DNA of 64,000 bases from contig NZ_SSBK01000005.1 in assembly GCF_004795035.1 (NCBI RefSeq), forward strand, positions 124,001 to 188,000, read 5' to 3'. Of this stretch, positions 1-9,714 are shown in pieces. Below the pieces are notes generated by a model, which saw only the letters and a list, made by a program, of their open reading frames with translations, was not told the DNA's origin and ran no database searches. The first letter of the stretch is position 1, and every line of letters begins with the position of its first letter. The position numbers and the translations under genes were made by a program. This DNA is from Streptomyces sp. A0958. GTDB taxonomy: Bacteria > Actinomycetota > Actinomycetes > Streptomycetales > Streptomycetaceae.

Positions 1-673
1 TAAGGACGAACGCGCCGGCCCGGTCGGCGCCGTGGACCGAGCCGGTGGTGACGGGGTGGACGCCGCTGAGGAGCTTCGTGGAGAGCACGGCGAACGCGGC
101 GGCGAGCACGAAGGTCATCACGGTCTGAAGGCGGTGGATCACCTCGTAGCCCAGCACGCCGAGCGCGCCCTGGGCGGCCATCATGACCAGCACCCCCAGC
201 CAGAACGGCCAGCCGCACAACTGGGCCAGCGCGTCGCCGCCGAACAGGCCGATCAGCGCGTCCCAGGCGATGGACGACAGCCACTGCAACGCGCCCGGCA
301 GGACCACACCCGGGCCGAACGCCAGCCGTGCGAGCGGCAGTTGCCCGGACCCGGTCCGACTGCCCCAGGTGCCCAGATACGCGGTGGGCGCGGCCCCGAC
401 GAGGGTGCCGAGCACGACCGCGGTGAGCGCCGTCGCGAAGTCCAGGCCCAGCGCGATGCCCACGGTGCCGGTGAAGACGCCCGTCATGGTCAGGTTGGGC
501 GCGAACCAGACGGTGAACAGGCGGCCGGGGCCACCGTAGCGGCGGTCCTCGGGGACCGGGGCTATCCCGTGCGCCTCGATGCGCAGATCGCCGGGGGCGG
601 TGGGCATGCGCCCGCCGAATGCGGGCCTCGGCTCCACGGCGGCGCGCTCGTCCTGGGCATGCGGCAATGACAT
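1..673 (-). CDS. NCS1-family cytosine/purine/hydroxymethylpyrimidine permease, partial (runs off window start)
   Basis: Reading from the ATG at 673 toward position 1 gives an open frame of about 224 residues with no stop, so the C-terminus lies outside the window. After a hydrophilic N-terminus of about 45 residues come hydrophobic segments such as FAPNLTMTGVFTG and GLDFATALTAVVLGTLVGA, a pattern I recognise from the nucleobase:cation symporter-1 family. A GGAGGG ribosome binding site precedes the ATG. The leader holds a TPP riboswitch, so the gene is probably controlled by thiamine pyrophosphate; CytX-type NCS1 members behind such switches are proposed importers of thiamine pyrimidine precursors. 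Substrate is inferred from the riboswitch, not from binding residues. Confidence 0.82.
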   Translation of the reverse strand, partial: MSLPHAQDERAAVEPRPAFGGRMPTAPGDLRIEAHGIAPVPEDRRYGGPGRLFTVWFAPNLTMTGVFTGTVGIALGLDFATALTAVVLGTLVGAAPTAYLGTWGSRTGSGQLPLARLAFGPGVVLPGALQWLSSIAWDALIGLFGGDALAQLCGWPFWLGVLVMMAAQGALGVLGYEVIHRLQTVMTFVLAAAFAVLSTKLLSGVHPVTTGSVHGADRAGAFVL

Positions 674-675
674 GA

Positions 676-756
676 AGACATCCCTCCGCCAGTGCTAACT
701 GGTTCAGGTTCGACGGGTGTGATCTCAGCCCCTGCGCGGGGCACCCCGTGTCCGGT
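676..756 (-). promoter_or_regulatory. TPP riboswitch (THI element)
   Basis: On the minus strand the leader contains the conserved THI-box blocks in order: GGGGTGCC, GGCTGAGA, ACCCGTCGAACCTGA and GGTTAGCACTGGCGGAGGGA-like sequence ending just before the permease ATG. The P1/P2/P4 elements and the CUGAGA and ACCUGA cores are all recognisable. The final GGAGGG doubles as the Shine-Dalgarno sequence, so control is probably at translation initiation. Confidence 0.95.
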
Positions 757-814
757 GTGGCGGCCAGGATAGCCGGACGGATGTCCGGGTCGAGGCGGGG
801 GGCCGGGCGGGCGC

Positions 815-1783
815 TCAGAGCGAGAGCGCGCAGCGGAACCCGCCGTGACCTGTGGTGCTGTCGGGAGTGTTGGAGGTGCGGGCGGCGACCCGGTAGCGGT
901 TGCAGTACGAGCGGTGGCACAGGTGCGAACCGCCGCGCAGCACCCGGCCGGCGCCGTCCGGCGGTCCGACGGGGTCGATGCGGGTCTCCGGGCGGTCCGG
1001 GACGTGCCAGTCGGCGCTGAACCGGTCGGCGCACCACTCCCACACGTTGCCCGAGACGTTGTACAGCCCGTAGCCGTTGGGGGCGTAGGCCTTGACGGGG
1101 GCGGTGCCGGCGTAGCCGTTCTCCCGGGTGTTGCGGACCGGGAAGTCGCCCTGCCAGATGTTGCAGCGGTGCCGGCCGTTCGGGGTCAGCTCGTCGCCCC
1201 ACGGGAAGCGGGCGCGGGCGAGTCCGCCGCGGGCCGCCTTCTCCCATTCGGCCTCGGTGGGCAGCCGCTTGCCGGCCCAGCGGGCGTAGGCCGAGGCGTC
1301 GTGCCACGACACATGGACCACCGGATGGTCCCGGCGGTCCCCGATCGAGGTGCCGGGCCCCTCGGGCGCCCGCCAGCCGGCTCCCTCCACCGCTCTCCAC
1401 CAGGGCGCCCCGGGCACGGTCCCTGGGAGCACGGCGTGCCGCGCCTCGTGGGGGACGAACGGGCCGAAGACGTAGGACCAGCCGATGAGTTCGGCCTCGG
1501 TGCGGTAGCCGGTGGCCTTGACGAAGCTCGCGAACCCGGCGTTGGTCACACAGGTGGCGTCGATCCGGAACGGGGCGAGGACCACCTCCCGGACCGGCCC
1601 CTCCCCGTCGGCGGGGAACGCGTCCTCGTCGGCGCCGCCCATCAGGAACGGCCCCCCGGGCACGGCGACCGTGCCCCGCAGGAGATCGGCGGTACTGCGG
1701 ACGGGCACGGTGAAGTCGGCCGGGGGAGCGGTGGTGACGGCGGTGGCGGCGCTCTCGCGGCCCGGCCCGCAGCAGGCGCTCAT
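815..1783 (-). CDS. Formylglycine-generating enzyme (sulfatase-modifying factor)
   Basis: A 322-residue protein of the FGE/SUMF1 family, which oxidises the cysteine in the CxPxR motif of type I sulfatases to the catalytic formylglycine. The C-terminus carries the signature LCHRSYCNRYRVAART, with C289 and C294 matching the copper-binding/catalytic cysteine pair of the Streptomyces coelicolor enzyme. Other family blocks are GGPFLMGG near the N-terminus and the WEWCADRF region. The ATG at 1783 overlaps the stop of the upstream ROK gene as ATGA, so a longer frame reading upstream is a shadow. Its substrate is almost certainly the CTPAR sulfatase encoded divergently at 3234. No signal peptide is seen, which suits cytoplasmic maturation. 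Confidence 0.93.
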   Translation of the reverse strand: MSACCGPGRESAATAVTTAPPADFTVPVRSTADLLRGTVAVPGGPFLMGGADEDAFPADGEGPVREVVLAPFRIDATCVTNAGFASFVKATGYRTEAELIGWSYVFGPFVPHEARHAVLPGTVPGAPWWRAVEGAGWRAPEGPGTSIGDRRDHPVVHVSWHDASAYARWAGKRLPTEAEWEKAARGGLARARFPWGDELTPNGRHRCNIWQGDFPVRNTRENGYAGTAPVKAYAPNGYGLYNVSGNVWEWCADRFSADWHVPDRPETRIDPVGPPDGAGRVLRGGSHLCHRSYCNRYRVAARTSNTPDSTTGHGGFRCALSL

Positions 1784-3030
1784 CGGGAGGTCCCCTCGTC
1801 GTGCGCGGCGTCCCGGCCGTGGCCGCCCGCCGGGGCGGAGGCGGGGCGGTCGAGGAGTTCCGCCAGGTCCTGGCCCGTGGTGCGCAGCAGCAGCGCCACG
1901 CCGCCGAGAGCGGCCGCCTCGCCGCCGAGGGTGGAGCCGCGCACCTCGATGGAGCGGGGGGCGGAGGGCAGGGAGAGCGCCGCGATCTGCTCCCGGATCG
2001 GGGTGAGGACGAGGTCGTCGAGGGCCGCAGGCTCCCCGTAGACGACGACGCACTCCGGATCGACCTGGGCGGCGAGCGCGGCGAGCACCCGCCCGGCGGT
2101 GACGGCCGCGCCGCGGAGCACGTCGGCCACCTCCGGCCGGCCCTCGGCGGCGAGGCCGATCAGCTCCTCGGCGTCCCGGGCGCTCACCCCCCGGTCGGCG
2201 CAGGCGGCGAGCAGGGCCGGGACGGAGATGAGGCCCTCCAGACAGCCCCGGCCGCCGCAGTGGCAGGGCTTTCCCTCGGGATCGCAGCTGGTGTGCCCGA
2301 TCTCGCCGGCCGCGCCGTGCGCGCCGTGCACCAGCGAGCCGTTGACGACGAGTCCGCCACCGACACCCTGGGACCAGCGCAGATACACGGCGTTGTCGAA
2401 GCCGCGCGCGGCGCCCCAGGTGACCTCGGCGAGGGCGGCCAGCCGGGAGTTGTTGTCGGTGAGCACCGGTGCGCCGAAGTGCCGGCCGAGTTCGGCGGCG
2501 ACGTGCCCGGCGAACGGGGTCATCGTGTGCCGGTCGGCGGAGGCCGGGTTCTGGACGAGGCCGGGAAGGCCCAGGCCGATGCCCTGCACCGGGGCGAGGC
2601 TGATGTTCTCGCGCCGCACCAGCTCCTCCACCGCGCGGATCGCCTGGGCGGCACGCTCGGCGGCCTGGCTGTCCGCCGGCACCGGGGCGCTGTAGCGGCC
2701 GACGATCTCGTGGGCGCAGTTGGCCACGACCACATGGATGTGGTGGCGCTGGAGGTCGATGCCGATCAGTTCGGCGCCGCGCGAGTTGAGCGAGATCTCC
2801 AGGGCCGGCCGGCCGCGTCCCCTCGGCTGCCCGGCGTCGGGGGCCGGCTGCTCGACCACCGTGTTGCGTTCCAGCAGGTCGGACACGATCGCGAACAGGG
2901 TCGTACGGGACAGCCCGACCCGGTCCTTCAGCTCGCCCCGGCTCAGCGCCCCCGACCTGCGCAGCTCGCCCAGTACGGCGGCTTCATTGGCTCTGCGCAG
3001 GCGTTGGAGGGCATCGGTGCGTTCGGTCAT
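1780..3030 (-). CDS. ROK-family transcriptional repressor of the sulfatase locus
   Basis: A 416-residue regulator with an N-terminal MarR-like helix-turn-helix (about residues 8-60, containing LSRGELKDRVGLSRTTLF) and a sugar-kinase-like ROK domain. The ROK zinc/signature motif CHCGGRGCLE is present at about residue 255. NagC/XylR-type ROK repressors bind DNA until a sugar or sugar phosphate releases them. It is co-transcribed with FGE (4-base overlap) and divergent from the sulfatase/transporter/GH operon, so it most likely controls that operon and itself. The inducer is unknown; given the GH35 enzyme downstream, a galactose-derived ligand is an inference. Confidence 0.9.
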   Translation of the reverse strand: MTERTDALQRLRRANEAAVLGELRRSGALSRGELKDRVGLSRTTLFAIVSDLLERNTVVEQPAPDAGQPRGRGRPALEISLNSRGAELIGIDLQRHHIHVVVANCAHEIVGRYSAPVPADSQAAERAAQAIRAVEELVRRENISLAPVQGIGLGLPGLVQNPASADRHTMTPFAGHVAAELGRHFGAPVLTDNNSRLAALAEVTWGAARGFDNAVYLRWSQGVGGGLVVNGSLVHGAHGAAGEIGHTSCDPEGKPCHCGGRGCLEGLISVPALLAACADRGVSARDAEELIGLAAEGRPEVADVLRGAAVTAGRVLAALAAQVDPECVVVYGEPAALDDLVLTPIREQIAALSLPSAPRSIEVRGSTLGGEAAALGGVALLLRTTGQDLAELLDRPASAPAGGHGRDAAHDEGTSR

Positions 3031-3104
3031 GGACGCATGGTCGATCGGTCAAGGGGTTTCTGTCAATGCACCGGACGAATTCACACAATCTTTATTCCCG
3101 AGGG

Positions 3105-3134
3105 TTGACGTAAAAAAGTGGGCCTCCCTACAGT
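3105..3134 (+). promoter_or_regulatory. Probable sigma-70 (HrdB-type) promoter for the sulfatase operon
   Basis: TTGACG at 3105-3110 and TACAGT at 3129-3134 are separated by 18 bases, a good vegetative promoter match. It lies in the 203-bp divergent region between the ROK repressor and the sulfatase, about 100 bases upstream of the GTG. CGTCAA at 3139-3144 mirrors the TTGACG half, which could mark a repressor site over the promoter, but the arms are only 6 bases. Confidence 0.55.
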
Positions 3135-3233
3135 TCCCGTCAATCGCCGGAGCCGGAACGCGTCGAGCACCCCGCAACGCGCCCCGGCCGGCGCCCGTCA
3201 CCACCATGAGCGACCACCGAAAGGGCGGCCCGA

Positions 3234-4721
3234 GTGGCTCCGCGCAACGTCCTGTTCCTGATGACCGACCAGCACCGGACCGACACCCTGGGCTGTTACG
3301 GCAACCCGCTCGTCGACACCCCCGCCCTGGACGCCCTGGCGGCCGAGGGGACCCGTTTTGACCGCTTCTACACCCCGACCGCCATCTGCACCCCGGCCCG
3401 CGCCTCCCTGGCCACCGGCCTCCACCCGTTCCGCCACGGCATGCTCAACAACCCCGAGCGCAACGGCGGCAGCAAGGACGAACTCTCCGACGAAAGCCCC
3501 ATGCTCTGGCGTCAGTTGACGGACCAGGGTTACGCGGTCGGCCACGTCGGCAAATGGCACATCGGCCGCGAGCGCGGCCCCGAGTTCTACGGCCTGGACG
3601 GCGAGCACCTGCCCGGCGCCCTCAACCCCGTACACCACCCCTCGTACGAGAAGTGGCTCGACGACAACGGCTTCCCGCCCTTCGCGGTGCGCGAAGCCGT
3701 CTTCGGGACCGCCGCCAACGGCACCGGACGCGGCCACCTCATCGCCGGCCGGCTCCAGCAGCCCGCCGAAGCCACCATCGAGGCCTTCCTCACCGACCGC
3801 ACACTCGGCCTGCTGGACCGCTACGCCGCCGACTGGAAGGCGACCGGCAAGCCGTTCATGCTCTCCTGCCACTGGTACGGCCCGCATCTGCCCTACCTGA
3901 TCCCCGACCACTACTACGACCTCTACGACCCCGACGACGTACCCCTGCCCGCGTCCATGGCGGAGACCTTCGCGGGGAAGCCCGAGGTGCAGCGCCAGTA
4001 CAGCGCCTACTGGTCCTCCGACGACTTCGACGCCGCCGCCTGGCGCAAGCTCATCGCCGTCTACTGGGGCTACGTCACGATGATCGACCACCAGGTCGGA
4101 CGCATCACCGAGGCGCTGAAGGGCCACGGCCTGTGGGACGACACGGCGGTCTTCTTCACCGCCGACCACGGCGAGTTCACCGGCGCCCACCGGCTCAACG
4201 ACAAGGGCCCGGCGATGTACGAGGACATCTACAACATCCCCGGCATCGCCCGCGTCCCCGGCGCCCCCGCCCAGGTCAACGACGACTTCGCCACCCTCAT
4301 CGACCTCAACCCGACCATCCTCGAACTGGCCGGCGCGCCCGTCCCCGAACTCTGCGACGGCACCAGCCTGCTCCCGCTGCTGCACGGCGAGGAGGCCGGC
4401 GGCACCCGCGACGAGGTCGTCACCGAATTCCACGGCCACCACTTCCCGTACTCCCAGCGCATGATCCGCGACCGGCGCCACAAGCTGGTCCACAACCCGG
4501 AGAGCGTGCACGAGCTGTACGACCTGGAGACCGACCCGCACGAACTGCACAACGTGTACGAGGCGCCCGCCTACGCGGAGGTCCGCCGCGACCTCACCGT
4601 CCGGCTCTACCGCGAGCTGCTGCGCCGCGGCGACCCCGCCTACACCTGGATGAGCTACATGGCCGACATCGGCGGCGGCCGGGCGGCCGACGTCGACGGG
4701 GTCGCGGAGGAAGTGGCATGA
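3234..4721 (+). CDS. Type I (formylglycine-dependent) sulfatase, cytoplasmic
   Basis: A 495-residue alkaline-phosphatase-superfamily sulfatase. The active-site motif C52-T-P-A-R56 gives the cysteine converted to formylglycine. N-terminal metal ligands sit in LMTDQH (D11, D12); the KWH motif follows at about residue 106, and TADHGEF gives the second metal site. No signal peptide is present, so hydrolysis is likely inside the cell after import. Start is GTG 3234, because the nearby ATG at 3206 is out of frame. It heads an operon with tightly overlapping ABC transporter genes. Alternatives are choline- or aryl-sulfatase activity; carbohydrate sulfate ester is favoured by the GH genes downstream. 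Confidence 0.92.
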   Translation: MAPRNVLFLMTDQHRTDTLGCYGNPLVDTPALDALAAEGTRFDRFYTPTAICTPARASLATGLHPFRHGMLNNPERNGGSKDELSDESPMLWRQLTDQGYAVGHVGKWHIGRERGPEFYGLDGEHLPGALNPVHHPSYEKWLDDNGFPPFAVREAVFGTAANGTGRGHLIAGRLQQPAEATIEAFLTDRTLGLLDRYAADWKATGKPFMLSCHWYGPHLPYLIPDHYYDLYDPDDVPLPASMAETFAGKPEVQRQYSAYWSSDDFDAAAWRKLIAVYWGYVTMIDHQVGRITEALKGHGLWDDTAVFFTADHGEFTGAHRLNDKGPAMYEDIYNIPGIARVPGAPAQVNDDFATLIDLNPTILELAGAPVPELCDGTSLLPLLHGEEAGGTRDEVVTEFHGHHFPYSQRMIRDRRHKLVHNPESVHELYDLETDPHELHNVYEAPAYAEVRRDLTVRLYRELLRRGDPAYTWMSYMADIGGGRAADVDGVAEEVA

Positions 4722-5581
4722 GCGTGCAGGACAGGACCCGGGCACCGCACCGGACGAAACCCCCGGGCCCACCGGCCACCGAACCCCCGGCCCGCCAACG
4801 CCCACCCGGCAAGACCACCAAGAAGCGCGGCACGGGCCGGCTCACCTCCGTACTCCTCGCCCTCGCCTCCGCCGCGCTCGGGCTCCTCGCCTGGATCGCC
4901 CTCGCCGGCAGCGGCATCAACGGCTTCCCCGGACCCGTCGTCGTGGCCCGCCGCGCGGGTGAACTCATCGCCGACGGCACGCTCTTCGAGGACGCGGGCG
5001 CCAGCCTGAAGCGCGTCCTCATCGGCTACGTCCTCGGCGTCGCTTTCGCGATACCCGTCGGATTCGTCATGGGCTGGTACCCGGTCGTCCGCAGACTGAT
5101 CGAACCCTGGCTCCAGTTCTTTCGCATGGTGCCGCCGCTCGCGATCATCCCGCTCGCCATCGTGCTCATGGGCATCGACGAGACCCCCAAGATCTTCGTG
5201 ATCTTCCTGGCCTCGTTCCTGTCCTGTGTCGTCTCCACCTTCCAGGGCGTCGTCGCCGTCGACGTCACCCTCGTCAACGCGGCCCGGGTCCTCGGCGCCC
5301 GCGACCCGCAGGTCTTCCTCGGCGTCGTCGTGCCCGCGTCCACCCCGTTCATCCTGGTCGGCATGCGGATCGGGCTCGGCGCCTCCTGGGCGACCGTCGT
5401 CGCCGCCGAACTCATCGCCGCCCAGGGCGGGCTCGGCTTCCGGATGCAGCAGGCACAGCTCTACTACGACCTGCCGACCATCTTCGTCCAGCTCATCGCG
5501 ATCGGCGCGATCGGACTCGCCATGGACCGGCTGCTGCTCCTCGCCGAGCGCCGGCTCACCCACTGGCAGGAACGGCGGTAA
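4718..5581 (+). CDS. ABC transporter permease, SsuC/TauC (sulfonate/nitrate/taurine) family
   Basis: A 287-residue inner-membrane permease starting at an ATG that overlaps the sulfatase stop (ATGA). A Pro/Arg-rich cytoplasmic N-terminus of about 40 residues is followed by about six membrane segments and the binding-protein-dependent permease EAA-type loop around [14 protein letters not shown]. The family imports sulfonates, taurine, nitrate, pyrimidine precursors and, in atsRBC-type clusters, aromatic sulfate esters. Direct coupling to a sulfatase gene suggests a sulfate ester or sulfonated ligand. Confidence 0.9.
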   Translation: MSVQDRTRAPHRTKPPGPPATEPPARQRPPGKTTKKRGTGRLTSVLLALASAALGLLAWIALAGSGINGFPGPVVVARRAGELIADGTLFEDAGASLKRVLIGYVLGVAFAIPVGFVMGWYPVVRRLIEPWLQFFRMVPPLAIIPLAIVLMGIDETPKIFVIFLASFLSCVVSTFQGVVAVDVTLVNAARVLGARDPQVFLGVVVPASTPFILVGMRIGLGASWATVVAAELIAAQGGLGFRMQQAQLYYDLPTIFVQLIAIGAIGLAMDRLLLLAERRLTHWQERR

Positions 5582-5584
5582 CCC

Positions 5585-6367
5585 ATGCCCAGCATCAACT
5601 TCCACGACGTGACGAAGGACTTCACGGTCAAGGACGGCGGATTCCTCGCCCTGGACCACGTCACCCTGGACATCGAGGACGGCGAGTTCGTCACCGTCGT
5701 CGGCCCGTCCGGCTGCGGCAAGAGCACCCTCATGAACATCGCCGCCGGACTCCTCGACGCCACCGACGGCGAAGTCGTCGTCGACGGCGTCCCCGTCAGC
5801 GGCCCCGCCCCCGAACGCGGCGTCATCTTCCAGCAGTACGCGCTCTTCCCGTGGATGACCGTCGCCGCCAACGTCGAGTACGGGCTGAAGGTCGCCGGCG
5901 TCAAGAAGGAGGAGCGCCGGCGCAGGGCCCGCGAGGTCATCGAGCTCGTCGGCCTCACCGACTTCGCCGACGCCCTGCCCAAGACCCTCTCCGGCGGCAT
6001 GAAACAGCGCTGCGCCATCGCCCGCGCCTACGCCGTGGACCCCAAGGTCCTCCTGATGGACGAACCCTTCGGCGCGCTCGACTCCCTCACCCGGGTCCGG
6101 ATGCAGGAATCGCTCCTGGACACCTGGGGCCGCGACCGGCGCACCGTCATGTTCATCACCCACGACGTGGACGAGGCGGTCTTCCTCGCCAACCGCGTCG
6201 TCGTCATGGCGGCCCGCCCCGGCCGCATCCACACCGTCATCCCGGTCACGCTGCCCTACCCGCGTACCGAGGAGCAGCGCCTGTCGCCCGAGTTCGCCGC
6301 ACTGCGCGCCCAGGTGTGGCACGCCGTGCACCACCAGCCCGCCCCGCTCGAAGGAATCGTGACATGA
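5585..6367 (+). CDS. ABC transporter ATP-binding protein, SsuB/TauB family
   Basis: A 260-residue ATPase with Walker A GPSGCGKST (residues 40-48), signature LSGG (135-138), Walker B LLMDEP (D159, E160) and the H-loop ITHD. It starts 3 bases after the permease stop and its own stop overlaps the next ATG. It would energise import by the neighbouring permease. The family-typical AVFLANRVVVM segment near the C-terminus supports the sulfonate/nitrate/taurine subgroup. Confidence 0.93.
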   Translation: MPSINFHDVTKDFTVKDGGFLALDHVTLDIEDGEFVTVVGPSGCGKSTLMNIAAGLLDATDGEVVVDGVPVSGPAPERGVIFQQYALFPWMTVAANVEYGLKVAGVKKEERRRRAREVIELVGLTDFADALPKTLSGGMKQRCAIARAYAVDPKVLLMDEPFGALDSLTRVRMQESLLDTWGRDRRTVMFITHDVDEAVFLANRVVVMAARPGRIHTVIPVTLPYPRTEEQRLSPEFAALRAQVWHAVHHQPAPLEGIVT

Positions 6368-7389
6368 AGTCGATCCGTGCCGTCCGCCGCCGCACGGCGG
6401 GCCTGTTCCTCGCCCTGGCGCTCGTCTCCACCGCCGCCGGCTGCGGGGACGACTCCTCGGACGCCGCCGGCGGGCCGCAGAAGGTCAGTTTCGGCTACAT
6501 CGCCGACTACAGCGGCTCCGTCGCCCTGGCCGTCGCCCAGAAGCAGGGGCTGTGGAAGAAGGCGGGCGTCACCCCCGAACTCAAGGTCTTCACCAACGGG
6601 CCCCTCCAGGTCCAGGCCCTGGGCACCGGCAACCTGGACTTCGGCTACCTCGGCCCCGGCGCCCTGTGGCTGCCCGCCTCCGGCCGGGCCTCCATCGTCT
6701 CGGTGAACATGCTGGGCCTCGCCGACCGGGTCATCGCCCGGCCCGGCTCCGGCATCGAGAAGCCCGCCGACCTCAAGGGCAAGAAGGTGGCCGTCGCCGA
6801 GGGCACCTCCGGCGACATGATCCTCAACCTGGCCCTCAGCGAGGCCGGACTGAAGCCGGACGACATCACGAAGGTCGCCATGGACGCCTCGACCGTCGTC
6901 ACGGCGTTCTCCTCCGGCCAGGTCGACGCGGCCGCCACCTGGTACCCGCTGATCGACACGATGAAGAAGAAGGTGCCCGGCCTCAAGGAGATCAGCCGCA
7001 CCGAGGACTACTACCCCAAGCTGACCTTCCCGAACGTCTTCGTCACCCAGCCGAAGCTCGCCTCCGGCGACCCCGCGCTCGTCAAGAAGGTGACCGGCGT
7101 CCTCAAGTCGGCCGGTGACTGGATCGCCGCACACCCCGAGGAGTCGGAGACCGTCGCCGCCGACTTCCTGAAGCTGCCGGCCGGGCAGCTCAAGGGCTCC
7201 ACGAAGTACGTGAAGATCCTGCCCTCCGACGAGCTGACGAAGCTCACCCGCGACGGCACGGTCGACGGCTGGTTCGACGAACTGGCCGCCAACTTCCACC
7301 GGATGGGCAAGCTGCCCGACCCGGGCAAGGCCAAGGACTACTACCTCGGCGACCTCTACGCCGCAGCCGGAAAGGCGGACCGCTCATGA
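6364..7389 (+). CDS. ABC transporter substrate-binding lipoprotein, SsuA/TauA/NrtA-like
   Basis: A 341-residue extracytoplasmic solute-binding protein. The N-terminus has a basic, hydrophobic signal ending in the lipobox AAGC with C27 as the lipidated cysteine, followed by a DDSSDAAGG linker. The fold features KVSFGYIADYSG, AVAQKQGLW and the AVAEGTSGDM block are typical of SsuA/ThiY-like binding proteins. The ATG overlaps the ATPase stop, and its stop overlaps the next gene, giving one transcript. It decides import specificity, which sequence alone does not reveal. Confidence 0.9.
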   Translation: MKSIRAVRRRTAGLFLALALVSTAAGCGDDSSDAAGGPQKVSFGYIADYSGSVALAVAQKQGLWKKAGVTPELKVFTNGPLQVQALGTGNLDFGYLGPGALWLPASGRASIVSVNMLGLADRVIARPGSGIEKPADLKGKKVAVAEGTSGDMILNLALSEAGLKPDDITKVAMDASTVVTAFSSGQVDAAATWYPLIDTMKKKVPGLKEISRTEDYYPKLTFPNVFVTQPKLASGDPALVKKVTGVLKSAGDWIAAHPEESETVAADFLKLPAGQLKGSTKYVKILPSDELTKLTRDGTVDGWFDELAANFHRMGKLPDPGKAKDYYLGDLYAAAGKADRS

Positions 7390-9641
7390 CCGACTCGCCG
7401 CACATCGACACCACCACCGCACCCGGCGGGGTGAGACGGCGCGGCTTCCTCGTCGGAGCGGCCGGGCTCGCCGGAGCCGCCCTCCTGGCCGGGACCACCG
7501 CAACCGACGCCGCCGCGGCCGGCGGCCCGCTCCGGGTGACCTCCGGCGGCCGGGCCCGCGCCTCGGTCCTGTGGTGGGGCGGCGGCAGCGCCGGGTTCGC
7601 CGCCGCCGAACTGCGCGACTACCTCCGCGCGATCACCGGCGTCCGCCTCCCGCTGCGCGCCGTCCCCGCCCCGGCCGCCGCACCCGAGGGCGTCACCGGC
7701 CTGGTGGCCCTGCACACCGGGACCGGCGGCGGCCGGATCACCGCGAGCCGCCTCGCCGCCGCCGGACGCGAACTCGCCGGCGCCCCCGAGGACTCCTTCA
7801 CCCTGCTCGGCGACGACACCTGCCTCCTGCTGACGGGCCACGGCGACCGCGCCCCGCTGTACGCGGTGTACGCCCTCCTGGAACGGGCCGGCGTCCGCTT
7901 CTTCGCCCCCGCCTTCCCCGCGTACGAGGGCCACCACGAACACGTACCCGCCACCCGTGACCTCGCCCTGCCGGCCGTACGCCATACCGACCGGCCCGCC
8001 ACCGGGCTGCGGCGGCAGTACGCCGAGGAGGGGTTCAGCCACACCGCCGCGAGCCTGCCGCCACTGCTCGACTGGATGGCCAAGAACCGGCTCAACACCT
8101 TCGTCTACCCGACCGACTACCTGGGCCTGGGCGTCACCGCGTACGACAAGGTGCGCGGCGTACTGGCCCGGGAGGCCGGGAAGCGGGGCCTGCGGATCGA
8201 GACCGGCGGCCACGGCTACGACAGCTTCCTGCCGAAGGCCGCCTACCCGCAGTTCTACGAGTCCGGCGGGCCGGTCTTCGACATCTACAACCCCGAAGCG
8301 CTCGACGCCTACGTGGGCAAGGTCGTCGCCTTCCTCCGGGAGCGCCCGGAGATCACGGTCTTCGACTGCTGGCCCCCGGACGTCGGCGCCTTCCAGAAGC
8401 CGGTCCTCGACCGGTACGGCACCGCCTCCAACGCCGAGTCGGTGGTGGTCAACGAACTGGCCCGGGTGCTGCGCCAGGAGCTGCCCGGCGTCCGGGTCGA
8501 ACGCATCGCGTACGCCTCCACGGTGCGCCCGCCCGACGCGGACCACGCGAGCGACCCCGAGGTCATCGTGGACTTCGCCGCCTACTCCCGGAACTACGAC
8601 GGCCACATCGGTGACCCGGCCGTCGGGGCCAACGTCCCCTTCGCGGACGCGCTGCGCGCCTGGCGGACCACGCACAGCGGCCCGCTCGCCATGTACGAGT
8701 ACTACCGGCGCTACCGCTGGCGCAGCCTGCCCGTGCACCCGCTGACCACCATCGCCGGGGACGTGGCCTTCGAGGCGGGGCTCGGTCTCGACGGGATCGG
8801 CATGTACAGCGAACCCGGCGACTGGATCACGTACGAGCACGTGCAGAGCCTGGTCGCCGCGCTGGCCTGGGACGGCTCCCTCGACGCGGACGCGTTCCTC
8901 GACGGCTACCTGCACGCCCGCTTCGGGGACCGGGCGGTGCCCGCCATGCGCCGCTACTACGAGCTGACGCGCCTGGACCCGGACACACACGCCGCCGCAG
9001 CGCTCAGCACCGCGTACGGGCAGGCCCGTGCGGCACTGCGGGAGGCGGCCGGGCAGGTGACGGGCGCCGCGCCCCGCACGGTCCTGGACCGGCTGACCCG
9101 CAACGCCGACATCGCGCTCGCCGACATGCGGATCGGCCTGGCACCGGCGGCCGGCGCCGAACTCGACGCCGCCCGCCGGGAGTACCGCGCGCTGGTGCAC
9201 CGCAACCGGTTCAACGGGATCTGCCTGCCCAACATGCAGGCGTGGTGGCGCTGGAACGGGCCGCAGAGCCAGCAACCGTACGACGACGCGAAGATCCGGC
9301 AGGACGTCGTCGACACCTACGCGAGCCCGGCCGCCGGCTTCGGCGACCCGGGGCTGTTGGTGCTGGAGCGGGGCGGCGAAGCGGTGCGGCTCGACGTGGA
9401 GGCCCAGGACGCCGACTTCACCGGCCACACCGTGCACTGGACGGCCACCGCACCGGAGGGCGTCCGCGTGGAGCCGTCCCACGGCACGCTGAAGGTGCGC
9501 GGGACCCGGGGCGACGTCCAGCGGGTCGCCGTGAGCGCCGCACCGGACGCGGCGGCCGGCACGCGTCCGATCACGCTGGACTTCCGCCTCGCCGACGGCA
9601 TCCGGCTGGTCGCCTCCCAGGTGGTGGCCGACATCCGCTGA
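7386..9641 (+). CDS. Tat-exported DUF4838-domain protein (alpha-glucuronidase-like), putative glycan-active
   Basis: A 751-residue protein. Residues 14-45 form a twin-arginine signal (RRRGFLVGAAG, then a hydrophobic stretch ending AAAAGG). Residues about 50-200 resemble the non-catalytic N-terminal fold found before GH67/GH20-type barrels (ELRDYLRAITGV, YAVYALLERAGVRFFAP), and residues about 230-560 match the DUF4838 barrel (DCWPPD, NAESVVVNELARVL). The C-terminal 120 residues look like a beta-sandwich. No enzymatic activity is established for DUF4838 as far as I know. The 4-base overlap with the lipoprotein gene ties it to the sulfatase/transporter operon, so an exported role on the same glycan is likely. 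Confidence 0.82.
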   Translation: MTDSPHIDTTTAPGGVRRRGFLVGAAGLAGAALLAGTTATDAAAAGGPLRVTSGGRARASVLWWGGGSAGFAAAELRDYLRAITGVRLPLRAVPAPAAAPEGVTGLVALHTGTGGGRITASRLAAAGRELAGAPEDSFTLLGDDTCLLLTGHGDRAPLYAVYALLERAGVRFFAPAFPAYEGHHEHVPATRDLALPAVRHTDRPATGLRRQYAEEGFSHTAASLPPLLDWMAKNRLNTFVYPTDYLGLGVTAYDKVRGVLAREAGKRGLRIETGGHGYDSFLPKAAYPQFYESGGPVFDIYNPEALDAYVGKVVAFLRERPEITVFDCWPPDVGAFQKPVLDRYGTASNAESVVVNELARVLRQELPGVRVERIAYASTVRPPDADHASDPEVIVDFAAYSRNYDGHIGDPAVGANVPFADALRAWRTTHSGPLAMYEYYRRYRWRSLPVHPLTTIAGDVAFEAGLGLDGIGMYSEPGDWITYEHVQSLVAALAWDGSLDADAFLDGYLHARFGDRAVPAMRRYYELTRLDPDTHAAAALSTAYGQARAALREAAGQVTGAAPRTVLDRLTRNADIALADMRIGLAPAAGAELDAARREYRALVHRNRFNGICLPNMQAWWRWNGPQSQQPYDDAKIRQDVVDTYASPAAGFGDPGLLVLERGGEAVRLDVEAQDADFTGHTVHWTATAPEGVRVEPSHGTLKVRGTRGDVQRVAVSAAPDAAAGTRPITLDFRLADGIRLVASQVVADIR

Positions 9642-9714
9642 CCCGCACGGCGCACCACGACCGGCTCCACGGCCCACGGACCCGCACCATGAGCACACCA
9701 GCGAAAGGGCGTCC

